Positions 32,973 through 44,718 of a stretch of 64,000 nucleotides of DNA are shown here, piece after piece. The stretch is from the NCBI GenBank assembly GCA_025175895.1, contig CM046005.1:64132325-64196324 (forward strand). Direction: 5' to 3'. Position numbers and translations under genes: made by a program. The first letter of the stretch is position 1. Each line of letters begins with the position of its first letter. This stretch comes from Wurfbainia villosa (Eukaryota; Streptophyta; Magnoliopsida; Zingiberales; Zingiberaceae). The notes beneath the pieces were generated by a model that saw only the letters and a list, made by a program, of their open reading frames with translations, was not told where the DNA came from and did not search any database.

Positions 32973-34572
32973 ACACTCGAGGGAGTCAATACATCATTAT
33001 ATCAAATTGAGTATTTGATATAATTCTAGAAAATAATGGCAAATAGATTCAAAACTTGGGTATCTTTATACCTTCGTATTTTATATACATTTGTCATACT
33101 TTGATCGTCATACTCCATGTCATGACATCATATCATATGATTATTTAGGGCATGTCATGTTAATATTAAGGTTATCCTTGTTATGTCATGACATCATGCA
33201 TCATTGGCAATGCTTTTTAAATTATACAATCATTAATGCCATGTTCATATTCAAGCATTGGTTATTAAATTGAAATTAAGGACAATTGGTATGACTTGAC
33301 AACCTAGGTAAGGAGATCAAATTATAATGTCTAGATAGCTATGCATGATCCTTAGTTCAAGGAAGAATCAATTACATCTCACAAAATCATAGGATGACAT
33401 GTGTGTATTTCAAAATACTCTAGACACATGTGAGATGTTAGAAAAATGAGTTAAGTTCAAGGTGCCTAGATGTTGCATCAAAATGAATTCAAACTCATCA
33501 AATCATTGGGAGAAATCATGAAGAAAGCTAATGTACAAGTCATGTACACTTGGCCCATAGATTATGATTGGAAATAAGGTTTGAAAATACTTTTAAAATT
33601 ATTTTGAAAAATCTTGGTGAAGTCTATCTTTTGATTGGAATCACCATTGATGATATTGAAACAAAGTTTCTTGAAACATTGAAGGTTTCAATGCTTTGAA
33701 CTTTGTATCATTCTTTGAAACTATTAATTATTTTCATAGAAAACTATTTTTTCCCAATAGTATTTGGCATAAGTAATGTGTGTATGAAGTTTTATGATTT
33801 TTCAAAAATTATAGAATTACTTGCATTTCTAAAACTCACCTAAAAAACTCTAATTTCTATACATGCAAAAACCAATCAACTGCTTCTATAGCCAGTCGAT
33901 TGATGATGTATCAATCGACTGGTTACTAAAACCAATCGACTGATGAGATTGTTTTTGATTAAACAACTTTAGTTTAGCCATTAAACTTCAACCCTAGGTT
34001 ACATAACCTCTACTAACCCTCAAATATGCTTAGACATGCATTGAAATGGTGAGATTTTCATTGAAAATGAATGGGAGAGTCATTTGGAGTATCAATTTTT
34101 AAAGGAGATTAAAGTTTGAAGTTGAACTTTTTCCCTTTTTTTAAAGTTTAGATTTCTTATAGGCTTAAGACCTCTTCAAAGACATTGTTAGTGCAATGGT
34201 CAAGGGGGAGCATGCCTCTAGGGGGAGATTCACCATTAAGGCATGATGGTTGATTAGTGATAAAGGTTTTATCACTAAGGATAATGAAAGGGGGAAGATG
34301 AAGAAGAAGGGGGAGAATGTGTAAAGTCAAAGATGACTTTTTGATGTGCGTCAAAGGGGGAGAAATGAAAGGGTTTAAGTTAGGTTCATGATGCTTAGTG
34401 CACAAAGATGACCTATAAACCCAAATCCTAAACTAAAACCACAAATTTCCTTCTTTTTTTTTTGAAATTATTTATTAGAAATTTTCATCATGCTTTAGCA
34501 TAAGAAGAAGTAAGTTAGGCTAGCCAATTAGCCTAACTTAATGATATTATCAAACATCAAAAAGGGAGAGAT
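32973..34572 (+). mobile_element. Element F: old SIRE-like element, 3' interior
   Basis: Non-coding. From about 33300 it resembles the post-pol region of D and G (CTAGACACATGTGAGATGTTAG and TTTGTATCATT motifs), includes degenerate CAGTCGATTG repeats near 33890-33945, several GGGGGAG runs (34200-34370), and ends in a polypurine tract (AAAAAGGGAGAGA near 34560). It is truncated at its left end by B. No pol is left. Confidence 0.75.
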
Positions 34573-35366
34573 TATTGGTGCAGTCGACCTCAGGTCAAGG
34601 TTGACCAAGCTCGATGAGACTCGAGTCGAGTTTTGATGTTTAACAATATGATTAGAGATAAAAGATAGTTTGAGGGAGATTGTTGGTGAATCAACCTCAG
34701 GTCAAGGTTGACCAAGCTTGAGTGAGACTTGAGTTGGAGGTGTAGCCATATGGAGATGAGCATGAAGTCAAGTAGGTCAAGGTTGAACAGATTATTGACG
34801 AGTGAGAAATCCAAGTCAGTCAAGAGTGATTGGACACTTGGTGGTCGAAAGTCCAACAAGACATTGACAAGGAAGAAATCCAAGTCAGTCAGGGAGGATA
34901 GGACACTTGGTGTTGGAAGGTCCAACTGGGAGTTGCCATGTGGAAAGTCCATGTTTGTCAAATTTGACCAGACACTTGGCATGATGAGAGAAAAGTCCAA
35001 GCAGATTAAAAAGGATCAGAGGCTTGGTGTTGGGAGAGCCCTTGCAGGTCTGGATAGAGGAGGAAAGGTAAGGAAAGTCCAAATAGGTCAAGGAGGATGG
35101 ATGTTTGGTGAAGGGAAGTCCTGGTAGGTCAAGGGGGTCGAATGACTAGGCAAGTGAGGTCCCTGTAGGTTTGGGAGATCATGCTTGGCAAGTGAAGCCC
35201 CGGTAGGTCTGGGATATCGTGCTTGGCAAGTGAAGTCACGACAAGTCTTAGAGACCATTCTTGGCAAGTAAAGTCCCAGTAGGACTGGGAGACCGTGCAT
35301 GGCAAGGGAAGTCCTTATAGGTCAAGGCAACCTTACTTGTCAAGAGAAGTCCTAGTAGGTCATGGT
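34573..35366 (+). repeat. LTR of element F, left piece
   Basis: Follows the polypurine tract. It starts as TATTGGTGCAG (first G of TGTTGG changed); about 108 bp on, a second start-like sequence GGGAGATTGTTGGTGAATC (LTR-like start at 34681) repeats the following CCTCAGGTCAAGGTTGACC, indicating a tandem duplication of the LTR start with part of the tract. Then come diverged repeats on GTCCAAGTCAGTC...GGACACTTGGTG and a 38-bp array. Split at 35366 by G. A 132-codon open frame here is just the repeats translated. Confidence 0.78.
35149..35366. repeat. 38-bp tandem repeat in LTR of F
   Basis: Five full units of 38 bp from 35149 (GGCAAGTGARGTCC.GGTAGGT.TGGGAGA type) plus a partial unit up to the G insertion. 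Units are diverged but in register. Confidence 0.85.
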
Positions 35367-36506
35367 TGTTGGTGCAACAATGCCCCAAGCATTTATATGT
35401 TTTGATGTTTGGATAATCATCTAAGTTAGGCAACAAATTATGATCTAATGGTGAACATGATTAAGTGACAGGTAAAGGCAAAGTCCAAGTATGATCTTGG
35501 CAAGAGAAGTCCAAAGGTAAGTCTTGGAAGCATAAGTCCAAGCATGTAGACTTGGCTGCGTAAAGTCCAAGCACACTTTGGCAAAGGAAAACCCAAGACA
35601 TGACAAAACCGAAGGAAGCTCTTGGAAGCAAGGCGCAAAGGATGAACAAGTCGCGGACTCGGAGGGATCCTGGAAGTGCAAGGCTTAAGGAAGAGCTAAA
35701 AGGTTGAGTCTAGGTCTAGGGGGTGAAATCAAGTATGAAATACTCATACTTGATGTGTATCAGTCAACTGATACGATGTATCAGTCGATTAGTCAAGTGC
35801 TCGACTAAGTCAGGGTGAAACCCTGACTATCAGTCGATTGCCTTGGCAATGACAATGATCGATAATAATGCTATCACCGATCACAATGCGCGGGCGATCG
35901 ATCAAGGCAAAACAGTACGTAATGGAATTCCACTCGACTGCGGCCTGTGATCACTCGACTAATCACTACATCAGTCGACTGATGGATGGATCAGTCGACT
36001 GATGAGAATGTCGTTGGACGAAATGACTCGAAATCCTACAAATCCGGCTATTCAGACGCCGTTAATTGCACCAGCAGTTGACTGATGCTATGCATCAGTC
36101 GATTGATCGTGCTCCAATGGGAAAATCAGCCCTCTCTCTATAAAAAGAGGGCTGGTGGAGGTTTTTGGGGTTAATGCTCATTCTCTAATTCTTCCTCAAA
36201 ACCTCCACGAGTTTTCAAGCTTTCTAAGTGATCTTAAATCCCCTCCTCCTCTCTCTAAGCTTAAGTTTCATTCTTTGTAAAGAAGAGGAGGTTTGTTGTA
36301 AAGGAAAGCATCTTAGTGGAATTGTTTGGGTTGATCCACCTTAAGGATCACCATGGAGTAGGAGGGTTATCTCCGAACCACGTAAAGGCTTTGTTAGCAT
36401 TGTTATTTTGTTTTTACTTATATTATTTCTATTTGCTTCCGCTAATCATTTTTGTAGAAACAAAAAATGCTATTCACCCCCTCTAGCTTCCAAACGATCC
36501 CTAACA
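35367..36506 (+). repeat. 5' LTR of element G (1,140 bp)
   Basis: Starts TGTTGGTGCAACAATG, ends GATCCCTAACA. Contains exact palindromes at 35972 and 35992 plus variants, and a TATA box at 36139-36146. The last third includes the CCCCTCTAGCTTCC motif shared by all SIRE LTR ends here. Confidence 0.95.
36139..36146 (+). promoter_or_regulatory. TATA box in 5' LTR of G
   Basis: TATAAAAA in CTCTCTC/AGAGGG context; conserved in the 3' LTR (43068-43075), D and E. Confidence 0.7.
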
Positions 36507-36508
36507 AG

Positions 36509-36520
36509 TGGTATCAGAGC
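36509..36520 (+). other. Primer binding site of element G
   Basis: TGGTATCAGAGC, two bases after the LTR; matches initiator tRNA-Met. Confidence 0.95.
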
Positions 36521-36561
36521 CCTGATCGCATCGGAAGATCTAGCAATCAACCGGAGCAAAG

Positions 36562-38208
36562 ATGGCTTTTCAAGAGGGGTATAGCACGGCGAGACCTCCG
36601 TTCTTCGATGGCAACGACTTCGGATATTGGAAAGGTAGAATGGAGTATTAATTAATGAATGATATTGAGAATTGGTTTAGCGTTGTAGATGGTTTCGAGA
36701 AGTCGGTCGACGAATTCGGAGCACCACTACCAACAAAAGATTGGACAAGAGAGATGGCCAAGAAAGCACAAGCCAATGCAAAAGCAACGACCACACTTCA
36801 ATGTGGTCTATCCAAGGAGCAACTTTCTAAAGTCGGGCCTTTTGACTCCGCAAAAGAGCTTTGGGAGAAGCTCATCGAATTGAATGAAGGTTCAAAGGAG
36901 ACTAGAAGAGCCAAAAGAGACTTATTGATAGGTCAACTCCAAAGCTCCACCATGAAGACCAACGAAACCGTGAGCCAAATGCACGGTCGTTTCAAGGAAG
37001 TAGTCAATGGACTACATGTTATAGGTGAGAAGGTCGACAACCGAGACCTTGTAAGGTATGTGTTACAAGCCTTCCCTAGAACAACCTTATGGGATTCAAT
37101 GGTAGATGCCTATAAGGTCTCTAGGGATCTTTCATTGGTTAAGTTAGATGAGCTATTTTGTTAATTCCAATTACATGAACAAGCTAACACTTCATCCAAA
37201 GAGAAGGGTATAGCTCTTTTTGTAGGGAAGAAGGACAAAAAGAAGAAGGAGAAGAAAGAAGTGTCCTCTTCATCCGAATCCGAGGAAGACTCATCAAGTA
37301 GTGAAGATGAGTTATCGGCAAGTGAGGTGGCACATTACGTCAAGAAATTTGGTGGGAAGTCAAGGAGACTCACCAAGAAAGATGTGAAGAGGATGTTCCA
37401 ATCCTCAAGAGGTAAATCTTCAAATAGTTCAAATTCTACCTCTAACGTGACTTGTTTTGGTTGCAACAAGAAAGGGCATATAAAGCCAAATTGCCCGAAA
37501 CTAAAGAAGAAGGAGGAGAAGGAAAAGAAAAAGAAGGAGAAGAAGGAGAAGAAGAAGGAGGAGGCAATGGTGGCACAAACATGGGACACTCTAAGCATAG
37601 AGGAGTCCTCCGACGATGAAGAAGTATGTCATGCCACCCGGAATCTAGCCCTCATGGCGTTGGAGGAAGAAGCCGGGAGCTCAAGCGAGGAGTCCTCTTC
37701 TTCCTCAAGCGATGAATCATCATCAAGTGATGATGATGAGGTAAACAACTCACCTAAAGCAGATTTACTTTACAAGACTATTGCATGTTTACAAAATGCT
37801 TTGAATAGATCAAAAACTAGGATTAAGGATCTAAAAATAGAGATCAAATCACTTAAGAGTGTAGATTCATCATGTGGTAAACTATCTAGTGATAACGATG
37901 AATATACCCTTAGGGATGAAAATGATGAATTAAGAAAAGAAATAGGTAAATTAAGAGCATGCTTAGAAAAATTTAACAATGGTTCAAAATACCTAGACAT
38001 GATTATTAAGGATCAAAGGGCTATTTACAACAAGGTCAGATTAGGATATAGGCCTAAGGAAAAGGAGGTAGCATTTACATCCCTTGTTAGTAGAAAATCC
38101 ATAATTAAAAGCAAGGGTAGAAAGGCTTGGATACCTAAGAAATTTATAATTGATGCTAGTGGTCCTAAGATTTGGGTACCTAAGGATTGTATTTTTTATG
38201 TGATATAG
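36562..38208 (+). pseudogene. gag: SIRE-like gag (element G), in-frame stops
   Basis: ATG at 36562. One phase runs through with stops at 36649-36651, 37162-37164 and 38206-38208; the last separates gag from protease, which is in the same phase. Features: PPFFDGNDFGYWKGRM near the N-terminus, the capsid region (SQMHGRFKEVVNGL), zinc knuckle CFGCNKKGHIKPNC, lysine-rich and serine/acidic tracts, a coiled-coil segment and the SIRE signature LDMIIKDQRAIYNKVRLGY near the C-terminus. Role: capsid and RNA packaging. Size is usual for SIRE gag. Confidence 0.93.
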
Positions 38209-38223
38209 GTAGAAGAACCAAGC

Positions 38224-41200
38224 TTGTGGATAGTTGATAGTGGGTGCTCAAAGCATATGACCGGTGATGAGAGGAAGTTCTCTACTATCAACCACACTAG
38301 CAAGGGAAAGGTGTCATTTGGTAATAGCGGCAAACTTAAGATTCTAGGAAAGGGCACAATTGAGGTATCCCCCAACCTTGCCATTCATAAAGTGCTATTA
38401 GTTAAAAATATGAAATTTAATTTACTTAGTGTAAGTCAACTATGTGATGCAAACTTTGATGTTAGATTTGATTCCTCAAAATGTTTTATAAGACACAAAA
38501 CTCTAAATGATTGCATGTTAGTAGGTTTTAGAAAATCAAATATATATTATGTTGATTTATCCTATGCTACTAATGCTTCCACTAAGTGTCTTATTGCAAA
38601 AGAGGAAGAAAGTTGGCTTTGGCATAGGAGGCTAGGACACATTAACATGAAGAACATAGCCAAAATAGCAAAAATGAAGTTAGTCAAAGGGTTGCCTAAA
38701 GTCAAATTTCTCAAGGACAAAATGTGTGATGCATGCCAAGAAGGGAAACAATCAAAAACATCACACAAAGGTAAAAATTTACTTAGTACCGCTCTACCGT
38801 TAGAATTATTACATATGGATTTATTTGATTGTCATAGTACCCCCTCTATGATTGGTAGTAAATATTGCTTGGTAATAGTAGATGATTTCTCTAGGTTTAC
38901 TTGGGTATTTTTCTTGAAAAATAAAGATGAAACCTTAGGAATAATCATAGGATTTAGCAAAAGAGTAGAAAATGAAAGAAAACTCAAAAACAACCGGATC
39001 CGTAGTGATCATGGTGGAGAATTTGAGAATTCTAATTTCTCAACTTTTTGCTTAGAACAAGGGTACAAACATGAGTTTTCTTGTCCTAAAACACCCCAAC
39101 AAAATGGGGTTATGGAAAGGAAAAATCGTGTCCTACAAGAAGCGGCTAGGACAATGCTTAATGTATACTTCTTACCTAGCTACTTGTGGGCGGAAGCGGT
39201 TAATACCGCTTGCTATATCCAAAATAGGGTATTAATTCATAGGTTTTTAGGAAAAACTCCATTTGAATTGTGGAATGGTATAATTCCAACAATTCATTAT
39301 TTTAAGGTCTTTGGATGTAAAGTTTATATTTTAAATACCAAAAACAACCTAGGTAAGTTTGAGTCCAAAGCGGATGAGGGAATCCTAGTTGGATACTCAT
39401 CCACTAGTGTAGGATATAGAGTTTACAATAAAAGGACTCAAAAGATTGAAGAATCTTCAAATGTTCAATTTGATGAAACTTCCAATACATACCCTAGGAA
39501 ATCCCCTATTGATGATGATATTAATAATGAAAATCAAGAAATTACCCAACAATTTCAAGATTTAACCTTAGGGGGTAATGATCAAGGGGGAGGATTGAAT
39601 CAAGGGGGAGTAAGGGATGACTCCGATGATGAGCATAGGATTGAGGTTGATCATGATCAAAATCAACTCAATACACCTCCTAGAACCATAAGAGTTCATC
39701 AAAGTCACCCCTTAGATCAAATTGTGGGTGAATTATCTCAAAGAGTTAGGACTAGGTCATTTCATAGGGATTCCACTAGTCATGTAGCTCTAATTTCTCA
39801 AATTGATCCCAAAACAATTAAAGATGCATTACTTGATCCGGATTGGATCTTAGCAATGCAAGATGAATTGGCTCAATTTGAAAGGAGCCAAGTATGGGAG
39901 TTAGTTCCTAGACCAAGTGAAAACACCATTATTACTACAAGATGGGTGTTTAGGAACAAACTAGATGACCAAGGAAATATCACTAGAAACAAAGCAAGAT
40001 TAGTTGCAAGGGGTTTTAATCAAGTTGAAGGACTTGACTATGATGAAACATATGCCCCGGTTGCTAGGTTAGAGTCCATTAGAATACTCTTAGGGTATGC
40101 CTCCTATATGGGTTTCAAACTCCATCAAATGGATGTTAAATCAGCATTCCTAAATGGTTTTATTAAGTAAGAGGTATATGTAGAACAACCTCCCGGGTTT
40201 GAAAATATGGACTACCCAAACCATGTATACAAGCTTAGTAAAGCTTTATATGGGTTGAAACAAGCTCCCCGGGCTTGGTATGAAAGATTATCATCTTTCT
40301 TAATTTCTAAGAATTTTAAAAGGGGTAGTATAGATCAAACTCTTTTTATAAAGTCAACATCTAAGGACATCTTTGTAGCCCAAGTATATGTTGATGACAT
40401 TATCTTTGGGTCAACAAATGATGAACTCCTTCAAAACTTTATTAAAAACATGGAAAAAGAGTTTGAAATGAGTCTAGTTGGGGAATTAAATTTCTTCCTA
40501 GGTTTGCAAGTTAAACAAACAAGTGAAGGAATTTACATTTATCAAACCAAATATGCTAAGGAAATGATCAAAAAATTTGGTTTGGAAAATGCTAAGGTAG
40601 TTTCAACCCCAATGGCAACCAATACTAAAATAGATAGTGATAATGAAGGAAAACAAATAGATCTTACACTTTATAGGAGCATGATTGGTAGCCTTTTGTA
40701 CTTAACTGCTAGTAGACCCGACATATTATTTGCGGTTGGTATGTGTGCTAGGTATCAATCATGTGCTAAAGAATCTCATTTAGTTGCCGTTAAGAGAATC
40801 TTAAGATATGTTAAAGGCACACTAAATGTAGGATTATGGTACCCTAGGACTAGGTCGTTTGATTTGATTAGGTACACCGATTCCGATTATGCCGGTTGCA
40901 AATTGGATCAGAAGAGTACTAGTGGTGGATGTCAATTCCTTGGGTCCTCCCTAGTTAGTTGGAGTAGTAGGAAGCAACCTTGTGTTGCCTTATCTACCAT
41001 CGAGGCCGAATATGTGGCTATAGGTGGTTGTGTAGCTCAACTACTATGGATGAAACATACCCTAGAGGATTATGAGCTATCTTACTCCAACATGAAAGTA
41101 TTTTGTGATAATGTGAGCACCATTAACTTGACCAAAAATCCGGTGCATCACTCTAGGACCAAGCACATTGAAGTGAAATATCACTTCATTAGAGATCATG

Positions 41201-41331
41201 TGGCTAAGGGGGACTTTGAGCATAATTACATTGAATCCAAGTCCAACCTAGCCGACATATTTACCAAGGCTCTCCCCGAGATAGAATTTTCATCACTTAG
41301 GAGAGAACTTGGAATGTGCTTGGTTGAGTAA
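38224..41331 (+). pseudogene. pol: SIRE-like pol (element G), one in-frame stop
   Basis: Same reading phase as gag. Order: aspartic protease starting LWIVDSGCSKHMTGD, zinc finger WHRRLGHIN...CDAC, integrase core (HMDLF, RSDHGGEF, NGVMERKNR), linker, reverse transcriptase with YVDD (40386-40397), RNase H, and a terminus near LGMCLVE. A TAA at 40168-40170 stands where D has a sense codon (GAG), just after the SAFLNGFIK motif in reverse transcriptase. The downstream part stays open to 41331. The polyprotein would make every enzyme needed for copying and integration, but the stop cuts it in mid-polymerase. Confidence 0.94.
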
Positions 41332-42321
41332 AGGTATAGGTTTGCATGATCCTATAGAAATACTAAGATTTATACCTTTAAGCATCCCACAAAATACTTA
41401 AGAAACCATGATTTTTGTATTGAGCCACTTAGACAATATGTGAGATGTTAGGAAGATACACTTGGTTCATCATGCTTGTTATGATGCATTACTATGGACC
41501 AAAGTATCATCTAGAGACATTAATCCTTCACTGGACCAATCATTGGGAAGGCTTATACACAATTGATGTGCATATATCTCCAAGAACATGATTGGAAATG
41601 TCAAATAAAACATATTTTAAACTATGTTTAGCATATTTTGAAAAACAGTTTTCAACTGAAACACAAAAGTGATACAAAGTTTGCAAAAACATTAGAACTT
41701 TTGTTAGCTTCCAAGTTTGTATCAATCTCGAAATTTGGAAAACATATATTTTTCAAAATATTTTTCTTTGATAAAGTATGATTTCAGAAATGTGTACGCA
41801 AAATTTTGTGATTTTTCGAGGTCTCTGAAATTTTTAACGCATTTCTGAATTTGGGATGAAAAGGCTGAAATTCGAATTTCAGGCTTATCAGTCGACTGGT
41901 TCAGAAACCAGTCGACTGATACACTATGTTTTCTAATAAACAGCTCCATTCTCTGATATTTAGTGTATCTTTGATCTCCTAAAACTTTAGCATGATAATA
42001 CTGAGTGTAAACCAACTCTTTGAACTGTTTAATGTAGTGTTTTAGGGGGAGTTTTTATTAACTATATCTTTTTCAAATTTACATTGTTGGTGCAAAGTTA
42101 GGACATTTTACTCATCATGAACTATATCTTGGATTAAGGGGGAGCTAACTTTCAATTCTATACCTTAGTTCAAGATAACAATGCTTTCAATTCGTCTATG
42201 AGATATATGATTTCTTCTCTTTTTGATGTATGTCAAAGGGGGAGAAGAAATATTTAAGTTAGAATTGAATATATGATTATGTGTATCTTTAAAAGACCTA
42301 ACTTAAATGATTGCCAAACAT
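41332..42321 (+). other. Post-pol non-coding region of G
   Basis: About 1 kb, with no ORF of note. It contains two exact palindromes (41889-41898, 41909-41918), then several GGGGGAG runs and the final polypurine tract. It corresponds to 17040-17600 plus 19700-20326 of D, without D's cargo gene. Confidence 0.85.
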
Positions 42322-42335
42322 CAAAAAGGGGGAGA
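42322..42335 (+). other. Polypurine tract of element G
   Basis: AAAAAGGGGGAGA just before the 3' LTR at 42337. Confidence 0.9.
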
Positions 42336-42336
42336 T

Positions 42337-43440
42337 TGTTGGTGCAACAATGCCCCAAGCATTTATATGTTTTGATGTTTGGATAATCATCTAAGTTAGA
42401 CAACAAATTGTGATCTAATGGTGAACATGATTAAGTGACAGGTAAAGGCAAAGTCCAAGTATGATCTTGGCAAGAGAAGTCCAAAGGCAAGTCTTGGCAG
42501 CGTAAGTCCAAGCATGTAGACTTAGCTGCGTAAAGTCCAAGCACGCTTTGGCAAAGGAAAACCCAAGACATGACAAAACCGAAGGAAGCTCTTGGAAGCA
42601 AGGCACAAAGGATGAACAAGTCACAGATTCGGAGGAATCTTGGAAGCGCAAGGCTTAAGGAAGAGCTAGAAGGTTGAGTCTAGGTCTAGGGGGTGAAATC
42701 AAGTATGAAATACTCATACTTGATGTGTATCGATCGGCCCATGATGTATCGATCGGATCGGGTCAAGTGCTCGTGAGTCGGTGAAACCACGACTCGATCG
42801 ATCGGCTTATGATGATCGTGATAATGCTATCGATCGGTACGCCAGTGGCGCGATCGGTGATCAAGGCAAAACAGAGCCAGAATGGAGTCCCACTCATTGC
42901 GGCTGTGATCACTCGGCCCGATCACTACATCGATCGGTGATGAATGCCGTTGGATGAAGCGACTCGGAATCCCACAAATCCATTATTGATGCGTCGTGCG
43001 TGATGATCGTGATGTTGTGCATCGGTCGATGATCGATCATGCTCAGCAGGAAAATCAACCCTCTTTCTATAAAAAGAGGGCTGGTGGAGGTTTTTGGGGT
43101 TAATGCTCATTCTCTAATTCTTCCTCAAAACCTCCACGAGTTTTCAAGCTTTCTAAGTGATCTTAAATCCCCTCCTCCTCTCTCTAAGCTTAAGTTTCAT
43201 TCTTTGTAAAGAAGAGAAGGTTTGTTGTAAAGGAAAGCATCTTAGTGGAATTGTTTGGGTTGATCCACCTTAAGGATCGCCGTGGAGTAGGAGGGTTATC
43301 TCCGAACCACGTAAAGGCTTTGTTAGCATTGTTATTTTGTTTTTACTTATATTATTTCTATTTGCTTCCGCTAATCATTCTTGTAGAAATGAAAAACGCT
43401 ATTCACCCCCCCCCCTCTAGCTTCCAAATGATCCCTAACA
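42337..43440 (+). repeat. 3' LTR of element G (1,104 bp)
   Basis: Starts TGTTGGTGCAACAATG and ends GATCCCTAACA. The outer parts match the 5' LTR closely; 42727-43045 is heavily changed and shorter, with CAGTCGACTG-type motifs replaced by CGATCGG-type ones. TATA box at 43068-43075. Confidence 0.94.
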
Positions 43441-43445
43441 ATGGT

Positions 43446-44498
43446 TGGTCGGATGCTAGGCAATGGAGAAAATTCTTGGTGGGTTAAGGTCAACCAGATA
43501 CCAGGTGAAACGAGAGTCAGCTTGAAACTAGGCTAAGACTAAGTTACCAGTCGACTGGTAGAGTTTACCAATCAACTGGTAATAGTGCTCGAGCAAGTAT
43601 TGAGTTTGGGACTCGACTAGCAATCTAACTAGCTTAGGGAAGTCCACCAATGGTTAGATCAGTCGATTGGTGGAATCAAGCAGTCGACTTGTGTCACTTT
43701 TTGAGAAGTTATGGAGGTTGGAACTCGACTGGCTAAGAGTAGTCTACTGATGGATTGATCAGTCAACTCGTGATACTGTAGCAGGGTACAGAAAGGATGG
43801 TAGTCGACTGTCGCTCAAGGAGAAGTCAATTGGTGCAACTATGACTGGGCACAAAAGGTTAGAAACTCAACTGACCAGTCGACTAATGGCTTGGTAGTCG
43901 ACTGATGGACCAGAATCTGATGTGGGTCATATCGTTGGAGAGTCAGATCTCACAACGGTCCATTGACTAATCGACTGGGGATTTTGGCAATTGACTGATA
44001 GGCAGAAATTAGCCCAATGAAGACCTTATAAAAGAGGGTTTTATGGAGATTTCGAGGTGACAATTCTTTGAGACTTTGAAGGGGATTTGCTCTTGAATTC
44101 CAGATCTTCCAAGCCATTCCACAGCAACCAACAAGCATTCAAGCAAGATTGCAATCATGTAAAGTATTTTTATTTGTATTTTTTTTCAAACTTCTTGTAT
44201 TTGTTTTTGGTTGCTTGTGTTCTATAAGAAACAAATTGTAAGAGGTTTCTCCACCTCCGAAAAGTTTTTGAGAAGGAGGAAGTGATAGTGGGACTATCGT
44301 AGGAGCTAGGCCATGGAGTACGAATTGGGAGTTCCAAACAACGTAAAATCGAGGTGTTGTGTGCCTATTTTGTTTTGTATTTTTCTATATCTGGTTTCTA
44401 CTTTATATAACTTATTGTAGATGAGTACATGAACAAAATTGAAGATCAAGTTTTGAGTTCGTTATTCACCACCCCTCTAGCATGCCAAGGTTCTAACA
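43446..44498 (+). repeat. LTR of element F, right piece
   Basis: Continues the LTR interrupted by G (target duplication ATGGT). Contains an exact palindrome in a 16-bp symmetric setting (43545-43560), many diverged GTCGACT repeats, a TATA box at 44027-44034 (TATAAAAG) and the SIRE end motif CACCCCTCTAG before the terminal TTCTAACA. Whole LTR is about 1.85 kb. Confidence 0.82.
44027..44034 (+). promoter_or_regulatory. TATA box in LTR of F
   Basis: TATAAAAG followed by AGGG, positioned like the TATA box in the other SIRE LTRs. Confidence 0.6.
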
Positions 44499-44718
44499 AC
44501 TTGGTGATGGCTAGTCCAACTGGGAGTTGGCAAGTATGAGGTCCAAGTATGTCAAAGTTGACTAGACACTTGGCACAGAGAGGAAAGTCCGAGAAGGTCA
44601 AGCAGGACTGAATGCTTGGTGTTGAAAAATCCCCTACAGGTCGGATGCAAGCAATTAAAGTTCAAATAAATTAAAGAGGACCAAATATTTGGTGAAGTGA
44701 AGTCCTGGCAGGTCAAGT
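44499..44718 (+). repeat. K: LTR remnant of the F family, left piece
   Basis: Begins ACTTGGTGATGG and follows the order of motifs in F's LTR from about 34900 (CCAACTGGGAGTTG, GACACTTGGCA, TGGTGAAG.GAAGTCCTGG). It is therefore a second copy of that LTR into which F was inserted. Interrupted by H; resumes at 61996. Confidence 0.75.

Larger units (their letters stand above)
35367..43440 (+). mobile_element. Element G: complete SIRE-like copia retrotransposon (8,074 bp)
   Basis: Flanked by ATGGT at 35362-35366 and 43441-43445. It has two LTRs, primer binding site, one gag-pol reading phase, a non-coding 3' region and polypurine tract, all in the expected order on the plus strand. Four in-frame stops and no frameshift were found in gag-pol. 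LTRs differ at about 3% in the first 215 bp compared by eye, with one far more divergent patch, so the insertion is not very recent. It is the reference for understanding D, E and F. Confidence 0.95.

Noticed and set aside
34729..35127. 132-codon frame with repeated KSKSVK and TLG motifs
   Set aside because: It is the translation of tandem LTR repeats; no start context or domain.
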